A stretch of 64,000 bases of DNA from Marisediminitalea lipolytica (GTDB lineage Bacteria > Pseudomonadota > Gammaproteobacteria > Enterobacterales > Alteromonadaceae). The stretch spans positions 62,001 through 126,000 of the forward strand of contig NZ_MJIC01000015.1 of NCBI RefSeq assembly GCF_001758465.1, read 5' to 3'. Shown one piece after another: positions 37,770 to 47,006 of this stretch (within the stretch, counting starts at the first letter, position 1; the number at the start of each line of letters is the position of its first letter). Both the position numbers and the translations under genes were made by a program. The notes below the pieces were generated by a model. The model ran no database searches. It saw only the letters and a program-made list of their open reading frames with translations, and had not been told where the DNA came from.

Positions 37770-40700
37770 CCGTTTAAATACGGGTGGTCGAATCAACCGC
37801 GACAAGCCCATTCGTTTTACCTTTAACGACAAACATTACACCGGCTACGAAGGCGATACCGTAGCTTCTGCCCTGCTGGCTAATGGTGTTGATGTGGTCG
37901 GCCGTAGCTTTAAGTACAGCCGTCCGAGAGGTATCGTAACGGCGGATGCCCAGGAACCAAATGCAATTTTGCAGACCGGTTCTAACGATGCGTCTACTGT
38001 TCCAAACCCAAAAGCGACTCAGGCCGCGTTGCATCCAAACATGATCTGCCGTTCAACCAACGGCTGGCCGAACGTGGATACCGACATGATGGGGCTGGTA
38101 GGTAAAGTAGGCGGCGCAGCAATGCCTCCTGGTTTTTACTACAAAACCTTTATGTACCCGCAATCCATGTGGATGTCTTATGAAAAATTAATTCGTAAGG
38201 GTGCAGGCTTAGGTGCGAGTCCAACGCAAAACGACCCGGACATTTACGACAAGTTTAACCATCACTGCGACATCATGATCGTAGGTGCAGGCCCTGCAGG
38301 CTTATCTGCTGCGGTAACAGCTGCACGCGCCGGATGCCGCGTAATCATCGCAGATGAACAGGAAGAAATGGGCGGCAGTCTGCTATGTTCAACCCAGCAA
38401 ATCAATGGCGAAGCGCCAGCGAAATGGGTGAGTGACGTACTGGCAGAACTGAGTGCTAACGAGAACGTGACGCTGCTGCCAAGAAGTACCGTGTTTGGTT
38501 ACTTCGATCACAACTACTTGAGCATTGCAGAACGTCGTACCGATCACCTGGGTGAAACCGGTAATGGCGCAGTGCGTGAGCGTTTACATAAGGTACGCGC
38601 TAAGCAGGTTATTCTGGCCACCGGCGCCCACGAGCGTCCGCTGGTATACGGTAACAACGATGTGCCCGGTTGTATGCTGGCATCAGCAGTTTCTACCTAC
38701 ATTAACCGTTATGCCGTAGTGCCGGGTAATTCTCTGGCGCTGATGACCACCAATGATAACGGCTATCGTGCGGCGATCGACTGGCATAAAGCCGGTAAGC
38801 GCGTGGCACTGATTGCTGATACCCGCCAGACTGCTAATGGCGATCTGGTTAAAGAAGCCCTGTCGCTGGGCATTAACGTTAAATTTGGTCAGGCGATCAT
38901 CAACGTTAAAGGCAGCAAGCGCGTAAAAGGCGTGGAAGTGGCCAGCATCTCAGCTGACGGTTCAAGTGTGACCGGTTCGGTTTACCAGGTGTCTTGTGAC
39001 ACGGTAGCCAGTTCAGGCGGCTGGAGCCCGGTACTGCACTTGTCTTCGCACACCGGTGCCAAACCAGTATGGCGTGAAGATATTCTTGGCTTTGTGCCAG
39101 GAAAAACCGTACAGGCACAGCATGTGTGTGGTGGCGTGAACGGCGTTTACCCACTGGCTGATGTACTGGGTGATGGTGCTGCGGTAGCCTTAAATGCCGT
39201 TTGCAGCATGAAAAAATCTATTGAAGGTGTTGAGATCCCGAAAGCAGACGTTGCTGAGGTATCAGAAAGCGCGGCAATGGCGCTGTTCCATGTGCCTCAC
39301 ACTAAGCCAACTTCTCGTGCGCCTAAGCAGTTTGTTGACTATCAGAACGACGTAACAGCAGCTGGTATCGAACTGGCTAACCGCGAAGGTTTTGAGTCAA
39401 TCGAACACGTTAAGCGTTATACCGCAATGGGCTTTGGTACCGACCAGGGCAAGCTGGGTAACATCAACGGTATTGCGATTACTGCGAAGTCATTAGGTAA
39501 GTCGATTCCGGATACCGGCACTACGATTTTCCGCCCGATGTACACGCCAGTTACCTTTGGTACCTTTGCCGGTAGCGATGTGAAAGGTTTATTCGACCCT
39601 GCCCGCTTTACTGCTATGCATCAGTGGCACGTAGAGAATGGCGCTGAGTTTGAGGATGTGGGTCAGTGGAAACGCCCCTGGTATTTCCCTAAGCCGGGCG
39701 AAACCATGGAGCAGGCGCTGCAACGTGAATGTAAGGCTACCCGTAACAGTGTAGGCCTGCTGGATGCATCAACGCTGGGTAAAATTGATATCCAGGGTAA
39801 AGATGCCCGCGAATTCTTAAACCGTATTTACACTAACCCGTGGTCACAGCTGGCCGTTGGTAAGTGTCGCTACGGCGTCATGTGTAAAGAAGACGGCATG
39901 GTGTTCGACGACGGTGTTACCTCGTGCATCGACGAAAACCGCTTCATTATGACTACCACCACCGGTGGCGCAGCAGGCGTACTGAACTGGTTGGAACTGT
40001 ATCATCAGACCGAGTGGCCAGAGCTTGAGGTGTACTTCAGCTCAGTGACCGATCACTGGTCTACCATGACCATTTCCGGGCCTAACAGCCGTAAGGTACT
40101 GGAAAAGCTGACTGATTCTGATGTGAGCAATGAAGCGTTCCCGTACATGAGCTGGATAGAAGCCGAAGTGGCAGGCGTGAAAGCGCGTATTTTCCGGATT
40201 TCATTTACCGGTGAACTGTCTTTCGAGATTAACGTTCAGGCCAACTACGGCATGCACGTGTGGAAATCAGTGGTAGCCGCAGGTGAAGAATTTGATATCA
40301 CGCCGTACGGTACTGAGACCATGCACATTCTGCGTGCAGAAAAAGGCTTCATTATCGTTGGTCAGGATACTGATGGCTCAGTTACGCCACAGGATCTCAA
40401 CATGGACTGGGTTGTGGGTAAGAAGAAGACCCAAAGTTACCTGGGTAAACGTTCATGGACCCGTGAAGACAACGTCCGCGACGACCGTAAACAATTCGTT
40501 GGGTTAAAACCCAAGGATCCGAAAGCCGTATTACCGGAAGGGGCGCAGTTGGTATTTGATAAAGACCAGCCAATCCCGATGACCATGGTGGGTCATGTAA
40601 CTTCCAGTTATTACAGTGCCTGTTTGGGTTACTCATTTGCGCTTGCGCTTGTGAAGGGCGGCCTTGATCGCATGGGACAATCCGTATTTGTGCCATTAGC

Positions 40701-40776
40701 CGACGGTACGACCCTGGAAGCCGAAATTTGTAGCTCTGTTTTTTATGATCCAAAAGGAGAACGTCAGAATGTCTAA
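37756..40776 (+). CDS. soxA: Sarcosine oxidase subunit alpha
   Basis: A 1006-residue subunit. The N-terminal ferredoxin-like domain (GRINRDKPIRFTFNDKHYTG, GRSFKYSRPRGIVTADAQEP) is followed by an NAD-binding domain (MIVGAGPAGLSAAVTAARAG) and a C-terminal GcvT-like tetrahydrofolate domain (QWHVENGAEFEDVGQWKRPW, TISGPNSRKVLEKL, GTETMHILRAEKGFIIVGQD). It takes the methyl carbon onto THF as 5,10-methylene-THF. The length is normal for the family. soxG starts inside its last codons. Confidence 0.97.
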   Translation: MTQSNRLNTGGRINRDKPIRFTFNDKHYTGYEGDTVASALLANGVDVVGRSFKYSRPRGIVTADAQEPNAILQTGSNDASTVPNPKATQAALHPNMICRSTNGWPNVDTDMMGLVGKVGGAAMPPGFYYKTFMYPQSMWMSYEKLIRKGAGLGASPTQNDPDIYDKFNHHCDIMIVGAGPAGLSAAVTAARAGCRVIIADEQEEMGGSLLCSTQQINGEAPAKWVSDVLAELSANENVTLLPRSTVFGYFDHNYLSIAERRTDHLGETGNGAVRERLHKVRAKQVILATGAHERPLVYGNNDVPGCMLASAVSTYINRYAVVPGNSLALMTTNDNGYRAAIDWHKAGKRVALIADTRQTANGDLVKEALSLGINVKFGQAIINVKGSKRVKGVEVASISADGSSVTGSVYQVSCDTVASSGGWSPVLHLSSHTGAKPVWREDILGFVPGKTVQAQHVCGGVNGVYPLADVLGDGAAVALNAVCSMKKSIEGVEIPKADVAEVSESAAMALFHVPHTKPTSRAPKQFVDYQNDVTAAGIELANREGFESIEHVKRYTAMGFGTDQGKLGNINGIAITAKSLGKSIPDTGTTIFRPMYTPVTFGTFAGSDVKGLFDPARFTAMHQWHVENGAEFEDVGQWKRPWYFPKPGETMEQALQRECKATRNSVGLLDASTLGKIDIQGKDAREFLNRIYTNPWSQLAVGKCRYGVMCKEDGMVFDDGVTSCIDENRFIMTTTTGGAAGVLNWLELYHQTEWPELEVYFSSVTDHWSTMTISGPNSRKVLEKLTDSDVSNEAFPYMSWIEAEVAGVKARIFRISFTGELSFEINVQANYGMHVWKSVVAAGEEFDITPYGTETMHILRAEKGFIIVGQDTDGSVTPQDLNMDWVVGKKKTQSYLGKRSWTREDNVRDDRKQFVGLKPKDPKAVLPEGAQLVFDKDQPIPMTMVGHVTSSYYSACLGYSFALALVKGGLDRMGQSVFVPLADGTTLEAEICSSVFYDPKGERQNV

Positions 40777-41374
40777 TGTAATTACGCCGGAATCTCCTTT
40801 ATTTCATGCTGACTTTGCTAAGTTAGCTGAAGTAACTAAAAGCCTGGATGCAGGGGTAGAGCTGGAAGAGAAAGCCTTTTTAGGCCACCTCAACCTGCGT
40901 GGTAATGCCAGCGACGAAGCTTTTACCTCAGGCGTTGAAAAAGCCCTGGGCGTAGCACTGCCAACAGCGCCTTGTACGTCAGCTCAAAGTGATGCTGTGA
41001 CGATTTTATGGTTATCGCCAGACGAATGGTTAATCATCGTCGATGGTGGCAAAGAGCATGAAACCGAAGCGGCACTGCGCGCGAATCTGACCGGCCACTT
41101 TGCCGTGTCTGATGTCAGCGGCGGCCAGACTATCGTGCGTCTGGCCGGCAGCGACAGCATTAATGTGCTGAAAAAATCCATGGGTTACGACACGCACATC
41201 GACAACTTCCCGGTAGGTAAGGTGATCGGTACAGCGTTTTCGAAAACCTCTTGTCATATGCTGCGTACCGCCGAAACTGAGTTTTTGATGGTGGTTCGTC
41301 GCAGCTTTGCTGATTACATGTGGCTGTGGCTACAACAAGCCAGCAAAGAGTATGGCTTAAAAGTCATCGCGTAG
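40769..41374 (+). CDS. soxG: Sarcosine oxidase subunit gamma
   Basis: A 201-residue subunit from the ATG at 40769, which has an AAAGGAGA site and overlaps the soxA stop by eight bases; an earlier in-frame ATG at 40745 has no such site. It resembles a short GcvT-like fold: LGHLNLRGNASDEAF, ILWLSPDEWLIIVDGG, VSDVSGGQTIVRLAGSDSIN and MLRTAETEFLMVVRRSFADY. It completes the four-subunit enzyme. Confidence 0.94.
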   Translation: MSNVITPESPLFHADFAKLAEVTKSLDAGVELEEKAFLGHLNLRGNASDEAFTSGVEKALGVALPTAPCTSAQSDAVTILWLSPDEWLIIVDGGKEHETEAALRANLTGHFAVSDVSGGQTIVRLAGSDSINVLKKSMGYDTHIDNFPVGKVIGTAFSKTSCHMLRTAETEFLMVVRRSFADYMWLWLQQASKEYGLKVIA

Positions 41375-41386
41375 CGGGAGCTGGTT

Positions 41387-42253
41387 ATGTCTGATTCGCA
41401 AACACAAATTATTACCGCCAGTTGTCCGAGTCGACTGGGCACGGTAGATGTTTTAACGCGCTTTCTGTACGACAACGCGTACTACATTACCGAGATTCAC
41501 TCATTCGACGATACGCAAAGTGGTCGCTTTTTTATCCGTGTGGCGTTCAGACCCAATGAAGCTGGCGAGTTTGATCGCCAGCAGTTTATCGACAGCTTTA
41601 CGCCGGCGGCGGATAAGTTTGAGATGGACTGGCAACTGGTGGCAGAGTCCTATCGCCCGAAAGTGGTGATTATGGTGTCAAAGCAGGACCACTGTCTGAA
41701 CGACCTGTTGTATCGCTGGCGCATTGGCAGCCTGGCCATAGATATCAAGGCGATTATCTCTAATCACCCTGATTGCGAAGGACTGGCTAAGTGGCACAAC
41801 ATCCCTTACTACCACTTCCCGATTACCGCGGAAACCAAACCGCAACAGGAAGCGCAGGTATGGAATGTGGTGCAGGAACAGGATGCGGATTTAGTGGTGC
41901 TTGCCCGTTATATGCAGGTGCTGTCTAACGACATGTGTAAAAAGCTGTCGGGTAAAGCCATTAACATTCACCACTCCTTACTGCCAGGCTTTAAAGGCGC
42001 ACGCCCTTATCATCAGGCGTACCAGAAAGGCATTAAGCTGGTGGGTGCCACGGCACACTATGTGAGTGAAGACCTGGACGAAGGCCCGATTATTACCCAG
42101 GGCGTCGAAACCGTAGACCACGGCTACCTGCCGGAAGATTTGGCGGCAAAAGGGCGTGACATTGAATGTTTAACCCTGGCGCGGGCGGTGCAAAACCATA
42201 TAGAAAATCGCATTTTCTTACATGGTGAAAAGACCGTCGTCTTTACCAAGTAA
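41387..42253 (+). CDS. purU: Formyltetrahydrofolate deformylase
   Basis: A 288-residue enzyme that hydrolyses 10-formyl-THF to formate and THF. The N-terminal ACT domain begins QIITASCPSRLGTVDVLTRF and the formyltransferase domain has KVVIMVSKQDHCLNDLLYRW and INIHHSLLPGFKGARPYHQA with the catalytic Asn/His. It sits at the end of the sox operon, 12 bases after soxG. There it probably recycles THF when demethylation floods the folate pool with one-carbon units. Confidence 0.96.
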   Translation: MSDSQTQIITASCPSRLGTVDVLTRFLYDNAYYITEIHSFDDTQSGRFFIRVAFRPNEAGEFDRQQFIDSFTPAADKFEMDWQLVAESYRPKVVIMVSKQDHCLNDLLYRWRIGSLAIDIKAIISNHPDCEGLAKWHNIPYYHFPITAETKPQQEAQVWNVVQEQDADLVVLARYMQVLSNDMCKKLSGKAINIHHSLLPGFKGARPYHQAYQKGIKLVGATAHYVSEDLDEGPIITQGVETVDHGYLPEDLAAKGRDIECLTLARAVQNHIENRIFLHGEKTVVFTK

Positions 42254-42343
42254 CAGCATTACCACACAGCGCTGAATAGCCGGGGCAACACCGGTTACTC
42301 AGTCTGCTGTACTGATTTTCCCTAACCGTTTAAAGAGACAGCG

Positions 42344-43717
42344 ATGATTAGCGTATTTGATATGTTTAGTATTGGCATTGGGCCTTCAAGTTCTCATACG
42401 GTAGGGCCGATGCGAGCAGGGATTGAATTTTGTCAGTCTTTGAAAGAGAGCGGTTACTTTGACAACACTGACGAAGTAAAGGTAGAACTGTATGGCTCAT
42501 TAGGCCAGACAGGCAAAGGTCACGGAACCGGTAAAGCAGTGATCCTGGGCCTTGAAGGTAACAGCCCGGAAGACGTTGATGTGGCGCGAATTGATGCCAT
42601 GTTAGCTACCGTTGACCAGCAACAGCAGCTGAATCTGGCGGGTGAAAAGTTGGTGGCGTTCCCACGTCAGGGCGCGATAGTGTTTCACCGCCGTAAAACC
42701 CTGCCCTTACACGCTAATGGCATGACATTTTTTGCCTTATCTGGCGGCGAAGTAGTATTCAGTGAAACCTACTACTCTGTAGGCGGTGGTTTCATTGTTA
42801 AGGAAGATCAGTTCCAGAATCAGTCGGACCGCCTGTTTGCCCGCACCCAGCAACCTATCCCCTATCGATTTTCATCGGCCGCGGAGCTGTTGGCGCAATG
42901 TAAAAATAACGGCATCAGCATTAGCTCACTGATCTTAAAGAACGAAGCGGTGTTTCAATCGGAAGCTGAGATTACCGAAAAACTCTGGCAAATCTGGCTG
43001 GTAATGAAAGAGTGTGTGGCCAACGGCATGAACAGCGAAGGCATTTTGCCAGGCGGTCTTAAAGTTGCGCGTCGGGCCCCTAAACTGTTTTATCGCCTGC
43101 AGTGTGAAAAAAGTGCTGACCCCATGCAAGCTATGGACTGGGTAAACTTATTTGCACTGGCGGTAAATGAAGAAAACGCCGCTGGTGGCCGCGTGGTAAC
43201 AGCCCCTACAAATGGTGCTGCAGGTATTATCCCGGCGGTACTGCATTATTATGATAAGTTCGTCCGCCCGGTGACGAAAGAAGTGGTGGTGCGCTACTTA
43301 TTAACTGCAGGCGCGATCGGTATTTTATATAAAGAAAACGCCTCTATTTCGGGTGCCGAAGTGGGTTGTCAGGGTGAAGTTGGCGTAGCGTGCTCAATGG
43401 CCGCTGGCGCACTCACTGCGATTATGGGCGGCACGGTGGAAGAAGTGGAAAATGCCGCTGAAATTGGCATGGAGCACAATCTGGGGCTTACCTGTGACCC
43501 GGTTGGCGGTTTAGTACAGGTGCCCTGTATTGAACGCAATGCCATGGGCGCAGTAAAAGCCATTAATGCATCGCGATTAGCGCTGCGTGGCGACGGTGAG
43601 CAAAAGGTGACTTTGGATAAAGTGATTAAGACCATGCGCGAAACCGGCGCTGACATGAAATCCAAATACAAAGAAACCGCACGCGGTGGTCTGGCCGTTA
43701 ATATTATCGAGTGTTAA
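42344..43717 (+). CDS. sdaA: L-serine ammonia-lyase (Fe-S type)
   Basis: A 457-residue single-chain L-serine dehydratase that converts serine to pyruvate and ammonia with a 4Fe-4S cluster. Motifs: [59 protein letters not shown] and [20 protein letters not shown], carrying the cluster cysteines. The start follows AAAGAGACAGCG. It lies 90 bases after purU and may share the transcript or have its own promoter. In the Pseudomonas locus an sda gene occupies a similar place. It closes the betaine route at pyruvate. Confidence 0.95.
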   Translation: MISVFDMFSIGIGPSSSHTVGPMRAGIEFCQSLKESGYFDNTDEVKVELYGSLGQTGKGHGTGKAVILGLEGNSPEDVDVARIDAMLATVDQQQQLNLAGEKLVAFPRQGAIVFHRRKTLPLHANGMTFFALSGGEVVFSETYYSVGGGFIVKEDQFQNQSDRLFARTQQPIPYRFSSAAELLAQCKNNGISISSLILKNEAVFQSEAEITEKLWQIWLVMKECVANGMNSEGILPGGLKVARRAPKLFYRLQCEKSADPMQAMDWVNLFALAVNEENAAGGRVVTAPTNGAAGIIPAVLHYYDKFVRPVTKEVVVRYLLTAGAIGILYKENASISGAEVGCQGEVGVACSMAAGALTAIMGGTVEEVENAAEIGMEHNLGLTCDPVGGLVQVPCIERNAMGAVKAINASRLALRGDGEQKVTLDKVIKTMRETGADMKSKYKETARGGLAVNIIEC

Positions 43718-43733
43718 CCCAGCCTCTGGTTAT

Positions 43734-43841
43734 CCGGGCTTCGCGTTGTCTATCCGTATGCCCGGTTTCGAATTCTCTATTCGTCCACCCGGTTTCGCCA
43801 CATCTACTCATCTTCCCGGTTTCGCTTTTGCGAAGACCGGG
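43734..43841. repeat. Four 27-bp tandem repeats ending in a hairpin
   Basis: Units begin at 43734, 43761, 43788 and 43815, exactly 27 bases apart; each starts CCGGGCTTCG or CCCGGTTTCG. The plus-strand frame through them reads as a nine-residue repeat beginning PGF (PGFALSIRM, PGFEFSIRP, PGFATSTHL, PGFAFAKTG). The last unit folds as CCCGGTTTTCGC-like arms closing on GCGAAGACCGGG. It lies 16 bases after the sdaA stop. Confidence 0.85.
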
Positions 43842-43900
43842 ACCTCCCGAACAGTTTTACTAACTCAATAACTGTTTAATTTACTTATTAAACCTATCCA

Positions 43901-44318
43901 CTATCCGTCATTAGCATCGCGCCAGCGTTCGCCCTTAGCCATTACGAACTGTTGCCAGAAATAACGCCAGGGCATGGCTATCAGTACCAGTACAATTCCT
44001 ATCAGGCAGGCAAACAGGGTTTCTGCCGCATAGGTATCAAGACCGTGTTGCTGGTACATAGGAAGCGCTGCACTTAATACCCAGATACTTTCCACAGCAG
44101 CTCAAAAAACACACCGGCAGCAGTTTTAACGGGTATCTGACACCCGCCAGGAATAATAATGCCAACGCGCCTAACAGCGAACGGATCACCGAATCCTCAT
44201 TAGCCAGCTAGTTTGGTGGCGAAAGAATATCCGGCCATATGGCTGCCAACAGGCCGATTGCCATGAAGCAGTAAGTGGCGCGTACTAAATACAATCTGAA
44301 TAGCGTAATGTCATTCAT
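43901..44318 (-). pseudogene. Disrupted small inner-membrane protein gene
   Basis: Reading the minus strand from an ATG at 44318 gives MNDITLFRLYLVRATYCFMA, then AIGLLAAIWPDILSPPN and a TAG stop where TGG is likely. The same frame continues LANEDSVIRSLLGALALLFL and AGVRYPLKLLPVC, then shifts at a T6 run into FFELLWK, and again into IWVLSAALPMYQQ and ETLFACLIGIVLVLIAMPWR to a stop at 43901. The whole corresponds to a conserved membrane protein of about 140 residues with four hydrophobic segments. It carries one nonsense codon and two one-base shifts near homopolymers. The original function is unknown. Confidence 0.78.
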
Positions 44319-44536
44319 CGGGTATCCCTGTAGAAACACATAAAGTTAGCGTTAATCATGCGCGTCGAACGGCTGCCATGCATAGGGCTGAAGGTCTTCT
44401 TAACAGTAATCAAAAATCAGCAGGAGTACGCCGGTAGTTTTGTAACAGTTTATGTAGAGAGGTTTTCGTACGGGGTATAGTTTGAACAATGCCACAAAGG
44501 TGCTAATGCGCCTTTATGGCATCAGGGGAAAACGCT
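44319..44536. other. Gap with an imperfect hairpin after the BCCT gene
   Basis: Bases 44489-44522 form ATGCCAC-AAAGG-TGC / GCG-CCTTT-ATGGCAT around a TAAT loop. It lies just beyond the stop of the minus-strand transporter gene but has no T-run, so it may be a 3'-end stabilising hairpin rather than a classic terminator. Confidence 0.5.
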
Positions 44537-46498
44537 TTACACTAAGCGGTGTAAGAAGTGCTGATGCTTGTGGTATTGGTCTATCACATCGTTGATTACC
44601 GCCAGAGTGGACCAACCCATAATGTCATAATCCTGGCCGCCTTCGGTGAGGTGGACCTCGGCGCGGTAGTAGGTATCTTCACAATCTGGATCGACAGTCT
44701 CGTGCAGATGAGGCTGCACAGCTGGTGTCAGATAAACTGCGTAGATAAAGTCAGGTTGCTCGTTGAGCACTACCGTGAAGACTAAGAAGCTTTTCGCTTT
44801 GGTGATTTCAACTTCAAACTGGAGCTGTTCAAATTCGGCCTTAGCTTCCTCAAAGGCGGCCATTACCGAGTTTTCCATAAAGGCCCGCACCACTTTTTTA
44901 TTAGGGAACGATACGATATTGCTGAGCTTTGAGCGCCAGTTTTTGTCGCTGTCGCCCGGGGTGCTGTGAAAACCGCCCGCATTCATACACTCGCGTTTAT
45001 GATCTTCCACGCGTAAGGCCTTTAACAGCCCGTAGAGCGAGATTAACAGAATCATGGAAAACGGTAAGGCTGCAACGATAGTCATGGTCTGTAGCGCACT
45101 CAGGCCTCCTGCATAAAGCAAAATAGCGGCTACCACCCCCACACTGACTGTCCAGTAAATACGCTGCCAGATAGGCGTATCGTTGCGACCGTTAGAGCAC
45201 AGCATATCCACGACCATGGCGCCGGAGTCACAGGAGGTCACAAAGAAAATCACCACCATCAGTACCGCCAGCATGGTCAGAACAGTGCTAAACGGGAAGT
45301 TTTCCAGAAATACAAATAACGCTACTGAAGTATCTTTCTGTACCATATCGGCAAGCACTTCCTTGCCGTGTGTGAGCACCATATCGATAGCCGTATCACC
45401 AAATACAGTCATCCAAAGTAACGTAAACGCGGTAGGAATAAGCAGTACGCCAATAACGAATTCACGAATCGTTCGGCCATAAGAAATACGTGCGATAAAC
45501 AGGCCCACAAAAGGCGCCCAGGCTAACCACCAACCCCAGTAAAAAATGGTCCAGCCGCCAATCCAGTCTGATTTTGCGTAGGCATAAAGGTTAAATGTAT
45601 TACGAACAATATCAGAGACATAGGCCCCCATATTTTGCAGATATGCCTGTAATAAAAATACCGTAGGGCCAAGCACCAGAATAAATAACAGGAGCGCCAC
45701 AGCCAGAATCATATTGGTTTCAGACAGGCGGCGAATGCCTTTATCCAGACCGGTGGTGACAGACACAATGGCAATTGCCACAACGCCGGCCATCAGGGCC
45801 ATTTGTACGCCGGTGCTGGTAGGAATACCAAATACGTAAGACAGACCAGCGTTGATTTGTGAAGCGCCAAATCCGAGTGAGGTCGACACTCCAAAAATGG
45901 TTGAAGTCACCGCAAAAATATCCACCAGATGGCCCGGCCAACCGTAAATCTTTTCGCCAATCATAGGATACAGCGCCGAGCGTAAAGTAAGCGGTAACTG
46001 ATGACGATAAGCAAAATAACCCAGCACCAGCGCAACCGCAGCATAGATTGCCCACGGGTGAACGCCCCAGTGGAAAAACGTGGTTTTCATGGCCTCTTTC
46101 ACGGCCGCAATGGTTCTTGGGTCCTCACTGGGCGGCGACAAAAAGTGCATGATTGGCTCGGCGACGCCAAAGAACATCAGGCCGATCCCCATCCCTGCAG
46201 CAAATAACATGGACAACCAGGTGAGTTTGGAAAATTCCGGGGTGGCGTGATCCGGCCCCAGGCGAATATCGCCATAGCGCGAAAAGCCGAGAACGATCAC
46301 CGTGATCAGAATAATTGCCACTGTCAGGATATAAAACCATCCGCCATTTTGGGCCACGGTATTTTGCAATGACTCAAATACAACGCTGGCCCGCTCGGGG
46401 TTTAATACGGTGTAAATGAGTAGCACGAGAATGGCTAACGATGACGATACAAAGACCGGTTTATTTAAGCTCGCCGTCGTTTTGGGGGTTCTTGACAC
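44537..46498 (-). CDS. BCCT-family betaine/choline/carnitine transporter
   Basis: A 653-residue transporter with twelve predicted membrane segments. The BCCT hallmark tryptophan-rich helix is seen as WTIFYWGWWLAWAPFVGLFI. Other signatures are AAGMGIGLMFFGVAEPIMHF and TSCDSGAMVVDMLCS. The C-terminal tail of about 130 residues is cytoplasmic and acidic, as in BetT-type proteins. The start is a GTG at 46498 with AGGAA about nine bases upstream. It is the likely entry step for the betaine locus, although choline or other betaines are equally possible. A pair of direct repeats lies upstream (46570-46603). Confidence 0.92.
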   Translation of the reverse strand: MSRTPKTTASLNKPVFVSSSLAILVLLIYTVLNPERASVVFESLQNTVAQNGGWFYILTVAIILITVIVLGFSRYGDIRLGPDHATPEFSKLTWLSMLFAAGMGIGLMFFGVAEPIMHFLSPPSEDPRTIAAVKEAMKTTFFHWGVHPWAIYAAVALVLGYFAYRHQLPLTLRSALYPMIGEKIYGWPGHLVDIFAVTSTIFGVSTSLGFGASQINAGLSYVFGIPTSTGVQMALMAGVVAIAIVSVTTGLDKGIRRLSETNMILAVALLLFILVLGPTVFLLQAYLQNMGAYVSDIVRNTFNLYAYAKSDWIGGWTIFYWGWWLAWAPFVGLFIARISYGRTIREFVIGVLLIPTAFTLLWMTVFGDTAIDMVLTHGKEVLADMVQKDTSVALFVFLENFPFSTVLTMLAVLMVVIFFVTSCDSGAMVVDMLCSNGRNDTPIWQRIYWTVSVGVVAAILLYAGGLSALQTMTIVAALPFSMILLISLYGLLKALRVEDHKRECMNAGGFHSTPGDSDKNWRSKLSNIVSFPNKKVVRAFMENSVMAAFEEAKAEFEQLQFEVEITKAKSFLVFTVVLNEQPDFIYAVYLTPAVQPHLHETVDPDCEDTYYRAEVHLTEGGQDYDIMGWSTLAVINDVIDQYHKHQHFLHRLV

Positions 46499-47006
46499 TT
46501 CCGATTCCTATTAGCTCAAATCATTACGTTGTGATGAAAACTTATATTGGACGGTAATGTGCTCGCTAAATATTCAATTGCGTCTTATTCATGTTCGATT
46601 GCGCCCTGTTAGGCTTTGTCAACGCTTTTGGCCTTGTTTTCCCTTGATTTTGATTTTTTTCATGGTGAGTATATATCCATCAACTGCAGGGACTACAGCT
46701 CATAAATTTCGCAAATCATAAGCGAAAACCTGCGACCGATCACTAAGAAAGTGATTGAAATAGCGTGACATTAATTAGTGTAGAAGCGATTTAGGAGCTC
46801 ACAGTCCGAGATCGCAGGCATAAGGTTATCGGGACATGCCAGCAAGTCCGTATGGGGCTGTGATTGGCCCGGCAACGGTAACGTTTGCCTTGGTATGGGT
46901 CTGTTGTTAACAGGTACGTACGCTGATGCTGAATAAATGATGAGTCCATAGGGCGGTAAAACTATGTGCTGATCAACGTAAAAAAAGTAAACAGAGGAAC
47001 ACATTA
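46499..47006. promoter_or_regulatory. Divergent promoter region, BCCT transporter and TonB receptor
   Basis: This 508-base gap has no credible gene. It contains direct repeats at 46570-46603. Two inverted repeats are also visible: TTTCGC-N9-GCGAAA at 46707-46727 and ATCACT-N5-AGTGAT at 46739-46755. These may be operators for the TonB-dependent receptor gene. Confidence 0.6.
46570..46603. promoter_or_regulatory. Two 13-bp direct repeats, candidate activator site
   Basis: ATATTCAATTGCG (46570-46582) and ATGTTCGATTGCG (46591-46603) agree at 11 of 13 bases and start 21 bases apart, two turns of the helix. That is the spacing of AraC-type operators. They lie 72-105 bases upstream of the transporter start, in the minus-strand direction. 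Confidence 0.55.

Noticed and set aside
43686..43871. Open frame through the 27-bp repeat as a gene
   Set aside because: It begins inside sdaA in another frame, has no ribosome site and owes its openness to the repeat period; kept only as a repeat observation.
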